Shown here one piece after another: positions 1 to 5,388 of a DNA stretch of 11,390 bases. The first letter of the stretch is position 1, and every line of letters starts with the position of its first letter. Origin of the DNA: Bryobacteraceae bacterium. Its GTDB lineage: Bacteria > Acidobacteriota > Terriglobia > Bryobacterales > Bryobacteraceae. The DNA is taken from the NCBI GenBank assembly GCA_025350445.1, contig JANXXV010000202.1, positions 1 through 11,390 on the forward strand. Reading direction: 5' to 3'. Both the position numbers and the translations under genes were made by a program. The notes below the pieces were generated by a model. It made no database searches. It was not told the DNA's origin and saw nothing but the letters and a program-made list of their open reading frames with translations.

Positions 1-108
1 GCCAAAGTCTCCGACTCGGCGATGCAGGAGATCAATCTCCTGCGCGACACCTTCCACGGCGAATGGAACTACGAGATCCGCCCTCGCAGTGAAAAGGTTA
101 TTTCCTAA
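1..108 (+). CDS. Transposase C-terminal end, probably ISAzo13 family (partial)
   Basis: Frame 1 is open from the left edge to a TAA at 106-108 and gives the last 36 residues of a protein that starts outside the window. The peptide contains the run TFHGEWNYEIRPR near its end. I associate an FHGEWNYxI ending with ISAzo13-type (Rhodopirellula-type) DDE transposases, which cut and rejoin DNA during transposition. No catalytic residues lie in this fragment, so the family call rests only on the tail motif. The element's right end should lie just after the stop codon, where a tandem AGTGCCTA repeat and the broken 3' end of the neighbouring secreted-protein gene are found. It could also be an unrelated protein tail, but the placement favours a mobile element. 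Confidence 0.55.
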   Translation, partial: AKVSDSAMQEINLLRDTFHGEWNYEIRPRSEKVIS

Positions 109-109
109 C

Positions 110-125
110 AGTGCCTAAGTGCCTA
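110..125. repeat. Tandem 8-bp direct repeat AGTGCCTA x2 at the putative IS end
   Basis: Two perfect, adjacent copies of AGTGCCTA occupy 110-117 and 118-125, starting two bases after the transposase stop. They also supply the stop codon (TAG, 117-115) of the minus-strand secreted-protein ORF. The repeat may be part of the insertion sequence's terminal region or of the junction with the target gene. The other end of the element is outside the window, so inverted repeats or a target duplication cannot be tested here. Confidence 0.45.
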
Positions 126-852
126 GCGCGCCCTTGAAGACATCGTTCCCCAGCAGAGCCCCATTGAACAGAAACTGGTCATTATTTGTAGTGGCGTCCG
201 CAAGCTGGCCATCGCCGACGATGGGAGTGATCTTCGCCTGAGGGTTGGTGGACGACGCCTGGTAGAACCCGCGGATATCTACGTTCAAATTGTCGCCGCT
301 GCGGGCCAGGGTCTGGCCGCCATCGTAAATCACGACGGACCGATAGGCGGCGCTGGGATCGAGGGATCTGTAAACCAGAACCAGGGTGGCGCCTTCGGTG
401 GAGGGGGCGGTGGTCAGCGCATGGCTGTCGGGAAACGTAACCGGGTAATCGCCGGCCGGGGTGGCTTTGAAAGTATTCGCGTCGAAGGTGAGATAGGCGA
501 AGACGTCGGCGCGGTAGACGACGGCTTGGGTAAAGCCGGCCCAACGGGGAACGGTGACGCCGGCGATAGGAGTTCCGGTGATCTGCTTGCCGCGGATGGT
601 GGCGGCGGCTCCACTGGTGTTGGCATCGACGAGCGTTTCCCAATAAAGGTAGGCGGCAACAACGTCCGCGTCGGCAGGCAAACCAACGCCGGAGATGCTA
701 ATGGTGCCCGAGCCGACGCCGCGAACTCCGACACCCGCCGCGATGTAGTCGCCCTTGACGAAGTAGTTCTTAAAAAAACTCAGGCCCGGGTTGGCGACGG
801 CATCCGCCGCGAAGCCGAGCAGTATCAATGAGGACCAGATGTAGCGATTCAA
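115..852 (-). CDS. Secreted protein of unknown function, probably 3'-truncated by an insertion sequence
   Basis: 245 residues. The start is a TTG at 852, supported by a good ribosome binding site (GAGAGG at 866-861, 8 nt spacing). Residues 1-20 form a Sec signal peptide with a hydrophobic core and an AVA|NPG cleavage site. The mature part is rich in Gly, Ala, Thr and Ser and looks like beta-structure, with segments such as DADVVAAYLYWET and VVIYDGG. It recalls DUF3344-like secreted proteins, but I recognise this only by general pattern. It probably acts outside the cytoplasm; the function is unknown. It stops abruptly after NGALLGNDVFKGALGT, where a folded domain would be expected to continue, and the stop lies in the repeat beside the transposase tail. 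I infer that the original C-terminus was lost to IS insertion. A possible promoter lies upstream at 947-978. Confidence 0.7.
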   Translation of the reverse strand: MNRYIWSSLILLGFAADAVANPGLSFFKNYFVKGDYIAAGVGVRGVGSGTISISGVGLPADADVVAAYLYWETLVDANTSGAAATIRGKQITGTPIAGVTVPRWAGFTQAVVYRADVFAYLTFDANTFKATPAGDYPVTFPDSHALTTAPSTEGATLVLVYRSLDPSAAYRSVVIYDGGQTLARSGDNLNVDIRGFYQASSTNPQAKITPIVGDGQLADATTNNDQFLFNGALLGNDVFKGALGT

Positions 853-860
853 GTTATTAA

Positions 861-866
861 CCTCTC
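861..866 (-). promoter_or_regulatory. Ribosome binding site supporting a TTG start
   Basis: GAGAGG on the minus strand sits 8 nt before the TTG at 852. No ATG or GTG in that frame lies near a comparable site, so this sequence decides the start of the secreted protein and preserves its full signal peptide. Confidence 0.6.
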
Positions 867-946
867 AGCGGCCCGGAACCCGCTATACCAACGCCGTAGG
901 CGATCTGTAGGAAACTACGCTGCCCGCAGACACTTCGGGATGTCCG

Positions 947-978
947 ATTATAAACCCATCCGGGCGAAACTTCATCAA
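947..978 (-). promoter_or_regulatory. Possible promoter of the secreted-protein gene
   Basis: On the minus strand a perfect TATAAT (952-947) is preceded by TTGATG (978-973) with a 20-nt spacer, longer than the preferred 17. The predicted transcript would start near 940 and carry a leader of roughly 85-90 nt before the TTG start. This lies in the 154-nt gap between the RHGL-type gene and the secreted-protein gene, where a promoter would be expected. The -10 match is good; the -35 element and the spacing are weak. Confidence 0.35.
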
Positions 979-999
979 CCATAAGTACTCTTTACAAGG

Positions 1000-1011
1000 G
1001 CTAGTACTAGC
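1000..1011. repeat. Perfect 12-bp palindrome GCTAGTACTAGC
   Basis: An uninterrupted self-complementary 12-mer overlaps the TAG stop of the RHGL-type gene (1009-1007) and lies just upstream of the putative promoter of the next gene. It could be a binding site for a dimeric regulator or a chance palindrome. No T-run follows on either strand, so it does not look like an intrinsic terminator. Confidence 0.5.
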
Positions 1012-1693
1012 GGAGAACGGGCTGGGTGATTGGGGAAAAGACCGGCCCGGATTGGTTCATTCCTGCGATTCCGGCTGGCTCAGAGGCCCGATTGCGGGGT
1101 GGGTTTGGAATTTCGTGGCGGGGTGATGGGGTTTTGGGCTCAGTCGGCGCGGTTTGGGGCGATGGGGGTGGTTCGTTTCGCAATTCTTTCGACACGTTTG
1201 ATTCTATGCGGGATTTCTGCATTTTTTCCAGTGATTTCAGGGCCCGGTCGAAGGCCCGGCTATAGATGGTTTCGTAGCGCAGCAGGAGTTGGAGGGATTT
1301 TTCCTGATTTGCGAGGGTAGTGAAGGCCAAGCTGAGGCGGGTGGGGTGGGTGATTATTTTGAATTGTTGGGCAATTTCGGGAGCCATGCGGTCCATTTGC
1401 AGGTCGAGGGCGGCGGTTTGGATGAGCCAAACACGGCGGAGACGCCGGCGGGAGGCTACCATTTCGGTGACGAGTTCGAGTTCGACGGTGTCGGCTGGTT
1501 GGAATTTTTGTATGAATGCTTCCATTAATTCGCCGAATTCGGTTTGGGATTCGTTGCCGAGGACCAGGGATTTGGCGGTCAGGCCGTGACGGAGAGCGTT
1601 TTGGGAGGACTTTTGGAGACCTTCCGGGGATTTTGTGCCGGCGGCGAGCGCGCCGTTGTGGCGGGCTTGCTTTCTGAATTGTCTGGAAGACAT
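1007..1693 (-). CDS. Protein of unknown function, 'NALRHGLTA' family
   Basis: 228 residues. The ATG at 1693 has AGAGG 8 nt upstream (1706-1702). The basic N-terminus (residues 1-42) carries TKSPEGLQKSSQNALRHGLT, the signature of a family of uncharacterised proteins that I recall as multi-copy in Acidobacteria and some other soil bacteria. Residues about 43-175 look helical and charged, with heptad-like stretches (a run of ELVTEMVASRRRLRRVW, then LANQEKSLQLLLRYETIYSRAF). Residues about 177-228 are Pro/Ser/Thr-rich low complexity, probably disordered. There is no signal peptide or membrane segment, so it is presumably cytoplasmic. A basic N-terminus plus helices might bind nucleic acid, but that is speculation. 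It lies on the same strand as the nos genes, 401 nt downstream of nosY, and is probably a separate unit. The coding region is strikingly G-rich on the plus strand. Confidence 0.75.
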   Translation of the reverse strand: MSSRQFRKQARHNGALAAGTKSPEGLQKSSQNALRHGLTAKSLVLGNESQTEFGELMEAFIQKFQPADTVELELVTEMVASRRRLRRVWLIQTAALDLQMDRMAPEIAQQFKIITHPTRLSLAFTTLANQEKSLQLLLRYETIYSRAFDRALKSLEKMQKSRIESNVSKELRNEPPPSPQTAPTEPKTPSPRHEIPNPPRNRASEPAGIAGMNQSGPVFSPITQPVLR

Positions 1694-1809
1694 TGTTGAT
1701 ACCTCTGGATGGAGAATAGCGGGCGGGGATAGCGGGCAGATTGGGGAATGGCTGTAGGTTGTTGGATTGGTTGTGTCGATTTTTTGAAAATAGTGGTGGC
1801 CATAGAAGT

Positions 1810-1834
1810 TTTCCTCGGTAGGGCGGCGAGGAAA
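1810..1834. repeat. Inverted repeat (8-bp stem, 9-nt loop)
   Basis: TTTCCTCG (1810-1817) and CGAGGAAA (1827-1834) are perfect inverted repeats around the 9-nt loop GTAGGGCGG. It lies about 120 nt upstream of the RHGL start, probably in its leader. No T-tract follows on either strand, so it is not a canonical terminator. Its loop and right arm overlap the left arm of the next hairpin, so the two could not form together. Confidence 0.45.
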
Positions 1835-1869
1835 GGCCCGGGGGAGCCGAGAAATACCGGGGCCGCCCT
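1820..1869. repeat. Second, mutually exclusive inverted repeat (8-bp stem)
   Basis: AGGGCGGC (1820-1827) pairs perfectly with GCCGCCCT (1862-1869), leaving a 34-nt loop that contains a further CCCGGG palindrome. The left arm is the loop of the 1810-1834 hairpin. Competing stems upstream of a gene resemble an attenuator or leader RNA, but no downstream element confirms this. In GC-rich DNA such pairing also occurs by chance. Confidence 0.35.
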
Positions 1870-1973
1870 GGTGATGAAAACGGGAGATGAACTAGACCGC
1901 ATCGTGCGTTTCGGTTATGGGGATTGAATTCGACCCGAGATCGATGAACTCCGCAAGGGTGATTTCAATGGAT

Positions 1974-1993
1974 CAGGATTTGTACCTATCCTG
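1974..1993. repeat. Short inverted repeat CAGGAT-8 nt-ATCCTG
   Basis: Perfect 6-bp arms at 1974-1979 and 1988-1993 flank an 8-nt loop in the nosY/RHGL intergenic region. This could be an operator half-site pair or a weak hairpin; with 6-bp arms, chance is quite possible. Confidence 0.3.
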
Positions 1994-2094
1994 CAATCCG
2001 TAATTCTTGTACTGCTGAAGGTTGGGTCAGACTCGCGGCTGCCGAGGCGGCGAAAAATAGACCAGTTTCCCAGTTTTCTTGGACCTGAACCCGG

Positions 2095-2925
2095 TCAAAG
2101 ATCCCGTTTACGGAGAAGTCGATTGGCGAGGAAAAGCGGCACGACAGTCCAAGAAACCAGGATGATCAGGAGGGCAGCCTCGCTCAGGCCGCGCCCGCCG
2201 AAAAACTTCACAAGCGCCGCTCCGGCCGAACCGAAAATCGTGGCGTCGCCCAGTGACATAAGGCCGGAAATTCGAGCTACATCAACAGGATTCCCTAGAA
2301 GCGAAAAAAAGATCAGCAGGTTCGCGGTCCTCTCCTTCAGCAGGAATCCCACTCCAATCACGAGCAAGTCATAGAACAATACCAGGAAAAACCAACAGAA
2401 TAACGTAAGACCAAACGCCCGCGCCCGCGTAACGCCAAGTACGGCAAGGAGCGAGCCCAGGGAAAGGAAAGCCGATGCCAACAACACGGCGATGCCTGTG
2501 AACGACAGAAATCGTAGTAGACCCTCGGTGCCAACCTGTAATGCGATCATGGCACCCGCAATGCCGAAGCCGATAACCATCGCGGTCAACATGGAGCCGA
2601 ACAGACCCAGGAACTTACCGAGCAGGATTTCGCTTCGAGCCACGGGTTGCGAAAAGAGCAACTCGGCTGCGCCGCTGTCACCGGTGAAACTGAGCGAAGC
2701 CATTGTGAGAGCGACCAGGGGCACCAGATAAAGCACCAGGCTCAACAAACTGGCGCTGGTCCGTTCGAAGCCCTGGAACCCGGCGTAGCCTTCGGTCACC
2801 ATTCCAAAGTAAGAAATAACAAGGGCAAGCAAGCCGAACACGGTGGCAAACAACAACGTCCAACGATTACGGATGTTGATTCGAGTCTCTTGACCGGCGA
2901 TTGTAAGTATGGCGGCGCAGTTCAT
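2095..2925 (-). CDS. nosY: NosY, ABC-2 type membrane permease for NosZ maturation
   Basis: 276 residues from the ATG at 2925, chosen over a TTG 15 nt upstream because GAGGA (2938-2934) lies 8 nt before it. About six membrane segments fall near residues 23-42, 57-77, 107-129, 141-163, 170-195 and 251-269. Family features include SGAAELLFSQPVARSEILLG (residues 84-103), followed by KFLGL, and the GNPVDVARI segment (211-219) before the last helix. NosY is the membrane partner of the NosF ATPase. In characterised systems NosDFY is needed to assemble the CuZ site and is thought to deliver sulfur, or to act with NosL in copper delivery. It is the last gene of the run, 19 nt after the FGE-like gene and separated from nosF by two genes. 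The usual order keeps nosF and nosY adjacent, so this is a local rearrangement. Confidence 0.9.
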   Translation of the reverse strand: MNCAAILTIAGQETRINIRNRWTLLFATVFGLLALVISYFGMVTEGYAGFQGFERTSASLLSLVLYLVPLVALTMASLSFTGDSGAAELLFSQPVARSEILLGKFLGLFGSMLTAMVIGFGIAGAMIALQVGTEGLLRFLSFTGIAVLLASAFLSLGSLLAVLGVTRARAFGLTLFCWFFLVLFYDLLVIGVGFLLKERTANLLIFFSLLGNPVDVARISGLMSLGDATIFGSAGAALVKFFGGRGLSEAALLIILVSWTVVPLFLANRLLRKRDL

Positions 2926-2944
2926 ATGTCCCTTCCTCAAAACG

Positions 2945-4069
2945 TCATGGCGCGAGGCGTGCTATCACCCGGAATCCGACATCGGCGGCTCGGTGGTAGG
3001 GTTGAAAGCCGTCGCGGTACGGCAAGTAAACAGGTGCAGTGGTGGCGCTATACCAGGAACCGCCGCGCACGGTACGGCGCTCCGCGGAATCATCGTTGTT
3101 CCGGTCGTCATCGGCGAATGGCTGACGGCGGCTGTAGGCGCGAAAGATCGATTGAGTCCATTCGGCCGCATTGCCGGACATGTGATAGATGCCATAACGG
3201 TTCGGCTGGTAAGAGTGGCCGGTCTCCTGCCGATCTACCACGGTGACGGGAACGCCAGGGTTTTTCCGCCAATTGTACCAGCTAACCTGCTTGTCGCTGA
3301 TCAGCATGCCCAGGCCATAGTCGAAACCGTCCGGGCCGCGAGCGGCTTTTTCCCACTCGGCGTCGTTGGGAAGTGTAAAGCTCCATTTTCCACCGCCGGT
3401 TCGGGCCGTGAGCCACCGGCAATAAGCGTTGGCTTCAACCCAGGTGACGCGCGTGACCGGTTGCCTGGGTTGGGCGAAGCGGCTGAAATCGGGAGCCGCC
3501 GGAGACATCAATGCGCTTGCTTCAGAACGATTGGACGCCATCCAGTCGCGTCCTTGTCTGGTCCAGTTTTCCGGTTTGGCAAATCCGGCTGGATCGAGAA
3601 GAAACTCTCTGAATTGCGCGTTGGTGACTTCGAAGTTTGAAATTGCGTAGGCGCTCACCCAGACATAGTGCGGTTCCTGTGGATTGGCACTATCACCGAG
3701 GAGAACGTAGCCGCTCGGAACGTACGCGAAGTCCGGCAAGTAGGACGAAGGAGCGGGGCGGACGGTGACTGCAAGCGCACCATCGCGGTCAGGACCGGCG
3801 CGAAAGCCGAGGACGGAAACTGGATAGTACATCGTTTGCCCGGCATCATCGACTCGCAGGAAGTAGCGGCCTTTTGGCAGCCACAATTCGCGGGTTGCAG
3901 GGAAATCGAGCTCCGTCGCGTCTCGAAGGTCGTCGCCGGCGTGGAACAAGCGGATGCTGGCGGTTGGCGGAGCGGAGACAAGCAGCAGAGTTTCCTGGCG
4001 CTCGAAGTGTGAGCGATCGTCTCCGCAGGCTATGAAGAGAATTGGCAACGCGAGTAATGCTATCCGCAC
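2945..4069 (-). CDS. FGE-sulfatase-domain (SUMF1/NirV-like) lipoprotein without catalytic cysteines
   Basis: 374 residues from the GTG at 4069. The frame stays open to a TTG at 4099 inside nosL, but that has no ribosome binding site and would spoil the signal peptide; GGAGG lies 13 nt before the GTG. Residues 1-15 are a lipoprotein-type signal ending FIAC (Cys15). Residues about 25-105 look like a small beta-sandwich. Residues about 112-374 are an FGE-sulfatase domain: FEVTNAQFREF (147-157), TLPNDAEWEKAARG (232-245), YGIYHMSGNAAEW (292-304), RTVRGGSWY (332-340) and VGFRV (364-368). True formylglycine-generating enzymes use a Cys pair shortly after the RGGS motif; here that stretch has none, and the only other cysteine is Cys217. 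It therefore cannot use the known oxidase chemistry and may be structural or a maturation factor, like NirV beside nirK. It lies 7 nt after nosL and 19 nt before nosY. Confidence 0.8.
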   Translation of the reverse strand: MRIALLALPILFIACGDDRSHFERQETLLLVSAPPTASIRLFHAGDDLRDATELDFPATRELWLPKGRYFLRVDDAGQTMYYPVSVLGFRAGPDRDGALAVTVRPAPSSYLPDFAYVPSGYVLLGDSANPQEPHYVWVSAYAISNFEVTNAQFREFLLDPAGFAKPENWTRQGRDWMASNRSEASALMSPAAPDFSRFAQPRQPVTRVTWVEANAYCRWLTARTGGGKWSFTLPNDAEWEKAARGPDGFDYGLGMLISDKQVSWYNWRKNPGVPVTVVDRQETGHSYQPNRYGIYHMSGNAAEWTQSIFRAYSRRQPFADDDRNNDDSAERRTVRGGSWYSATTAPVYLPYRDGFQPYHRAADVGFRVIARLAP

Positions 4070-4076
4070 GGCTTCT

Positions 4077-4499
4077 CTACTGCCTCCACAGGTCTTCAAA
4101 CCGCAGCACCCGCCCGGCGAACCGGCGAGCTAAATCCTGGGCCACGGCAGAATCTTTGACCGCCAGAACCCCGTTGCCCATGGGACCGGGAATCGACGTG
4201 GATCTCACCAGGAACGCCTGTTGCGCATCCAGCCATTCCCTGCCATCGCTGTCCATTACAAACCACGCAGCCGCTTTATCTTTCAGATCGTGCGCGGCTG
4301 CGTAACGGACCATGCAATCGATGTTGTCGAATTTGAACACGCTCCCGTCTATATCGGCTATTTCCGCTGCGTAACGTCTTTCCGAGATCGCCATTTTGCA
4401 CTGCGCGCACATGTCGGCGGCTTCGATCTCAACCGGCTGCGGCGGCCGGCTCCCGCAGCTCGCGGCGAACAGCAGGAGACAGATCAAAAGGGTCTTCAT
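4077..4499 (-). CDS. nosL: NosL, copper chaperone lipoprotein
   Basis: 140 residues, ATG at 4499 with GAGG (4510-4507) 7 nt upstream. Residues 1-15 are a lipoprotein signal (hydrophobic LLICLLLF, then AASC, Cys15 as lipid site; Ala at -3 is less common than Leu but allowed). The NosL hallmark DMCAQCKM is at residues 29-36, with Cys31, Cys34 and Met36 as likely Cu(I) ligands. It is followed by the conserved AISERRYAAEI and FKFDNIDCMVRYA segments. NosL holds Cu(I) on the outer face of the membrane and supplies it for NosZ maturation with NosDFY. The first 71 nt overlap the 3' end of nosF in another frame, and the stop is 7 nt before the FGE-like gene. The length is slightly short of the commonest NosL but complete. 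Confidence 0.92.
   Translation of the reverse strand: MKTLLICLLLFAASCGSRPPQPVEIEAADMCAQCKMAISERRYAAEIADIDGSVFKFDNIDCMVRYAAAHDLKDKAAAWFVMDSDGREWLDAQQAFLVRSTSIPGPMGNGVLAVKDSAVAQDLARRFAGRVLRFEDLWRQ
4429..4499 (-). other. 71-nt out-of-frame overlap of nosF and nosL
   Basis: The nosF frame does not stop until 4429, whereas nosL starts at 4499 with its own ribosome binding site (TTGAGG, 4512-4507) inside nosF. The shared DNA encodes the nosF C-terminal tail and the whole NosL lipoprotein signal plus the first mature residues. Since the signal must stay hydrophobic, nosL probably constrains the sequence and the nosF tail is the by-product. Confidence 0.75.
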
Positions 4500-5388
4500 G
4501 CATAAACCTCAAGTAGATATCTTCGAGAGAGGGTTCTGCCGTGGAGAAGCTGATGATCTCCGCTCCGGCCTCTTCTAGCGCCCGCAGGATGCGGTACCGT
4601 TTCTCGGGTAAGGCGGCAATGGTCAGGCCGCCGGTCGAAGAACCGGCGCAGGAACCGCCCGCCGCGGTGGCAACAGCGATAAAGTGCTTGTTCATGTTGC
4701 GAAGCTCTACCCGCAGAAGCGACTGAATATTCAGCTCGTTGCGCAAAGCGCCGATGCTTTCGACAGCGCGCAAGCGTCCGCCGACCAGGATTGCGACGCG
4801 ATCGGCTAGAAGGTCAACATCGGACAGCACATGCGAGGAAAAGAGAATCGTTTTGCGCAAGTCTTTGAGAGCGCCGAGGAACCCGCGGAATCCGGCGGCT
4901 CCTTCCGGATCCAAGCTCGCCGTGGGCTCGTCGAGCAAGAGAACGGGAGCATCCGCCAGCATGGCCACGGCAATGCCGAGGCGTTGCATCATTCCGCCCG
5001 AGAATTCGCTGACAAGGCGGTCCGCGGCATCGCCGAAAGCGCACCGCTCAAGAGCCGCTTCGACGCGAATAGGGGGCAGGTTGCGCAGGCGGCGATAGAA
5101 CTCCAATGTTTCGCGGGCGGTTACCTGTTCCGGAAAAGCGACACGCTGCGGAAGGTAACTGATGGCAGCCCTTGCACCCGCAGGCTGGCCCCGGAGGTCG
5201 ACGCCGTTGATGTGGATCTGGCCGGCGGAGGGCAGGGTCAGGCCCGCCAGGCATTTGAGCGTGGTGGTTTTTCCACTTCCGTTCGGTCCCAGAAGGGCGA
5301 AGGTTTCGCCGGCGCCAACATCGAACGAGACGCTGTCGAGCGCCTTGACTCTTCCGAACCACTTCTCCAAACTGCGAACTTCGATCAT
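4429..5388 (-). CDS. nosF: NosF, ABC transporter ATPase for NosZ maturation
   Basis: 319 residues from the ATG at 5388, which forms an ATGA overlap with the nosD stop; GGAGGG lies about 10 nt upstream. An in-frame ATG at 5406 would add six residues but lacks its own site. All ABC elements are present: Walker A GPNGSGKT (34-41), Q-loop Gln81 in SYLPQR, signature FSGGMMQR (129-136), Walker B VLLLDE (149-154) with D-loop ASLD, and switch His186 in FSSHV. NosF hydrolyses ATP at the cytoplasmic side of NosY to drive CuZ assembly. The conserved core appears to end near SLEDIYLRFM (287-296). The last 23 residues (EDPFDLSP onward, ending in an alanine run) are encoded entirely inside nosL and look like read-through sequence. 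nosY is not next to it, lying two genes further on. Confidence 0.93.
   Translation of the reverse strand: MIEVRSLEKWFGRVKALDSVSFDVGAGETFALLGPNGSGKTTTLKCLAGLTLPSAGQIHINGVDLRGQPAGARAAISYLPQRVAFPEQVTARETLEFYRRLRNLPPIRVEAALERCAFGDAADRLVSEFSGGMMQRLGIAVAMLADAPVLLLDEPTASLDPEGAAGFRGFLGALKDLRKTILFSSHVLSDVDLLADRVAILVGGRLRAVESIGALRNELNIQSLLRVELRNMNKHFIAVATAAGGSCAGSSTGGLTIAALPEKRYRILRALEEAGAEIISFSTAEPSLEDIYLRFMHEDPFDLSPAVRRELREPAAAAG

Larger units (their letters stand above)
1694..2094. other. Intergenic region without a recognisable gene
   Basis: This 401-nt stretch separates nosY from the RHGL-type gene. I see no convincing ORF: the minus frame open across 1579-1902 has no ribosome binding site or domain and runs into the RHGL gene out of frame. 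I see no tRNA-like or CRISPR-like structure. It does contain several inverted repeats, annotated separately at 1810-1834, 1820-1869 and 1974-1993. It should hold the end of the nos transcript and the promoter of the RHGL gene, but I cannot point to a convincing terminator or -35/-10 pair. Confidence 0.6.

Noticed and set aside
1579..1902. Minus-strand open frame (107 codons) spanning the RHGL start
   Set aside because: It overlaps the RHGL gene out of frame, has no ribosome binding site, and its composition (Ser, Pro, Arg) looks like out-of-frame GC-rich DNA.
2053..2097. Intrinsic terminator after nosY (partial stem TTGACC/GGTCCAA near the stop, then TATTTTT)
   Set aside because: The stem is short and bulged, overlaps the stop codon, and the T-run is about 20 nt away from it; the nearby AAACTGG repeats are direct, not inverted.
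2909..3640. Plus-strand open frame (243 codons) opposite the FGE-like gene
   Set aside because: The minus-strand reading has a full FGE-domain signature; the plus-strand reading is antisense without supporting features.
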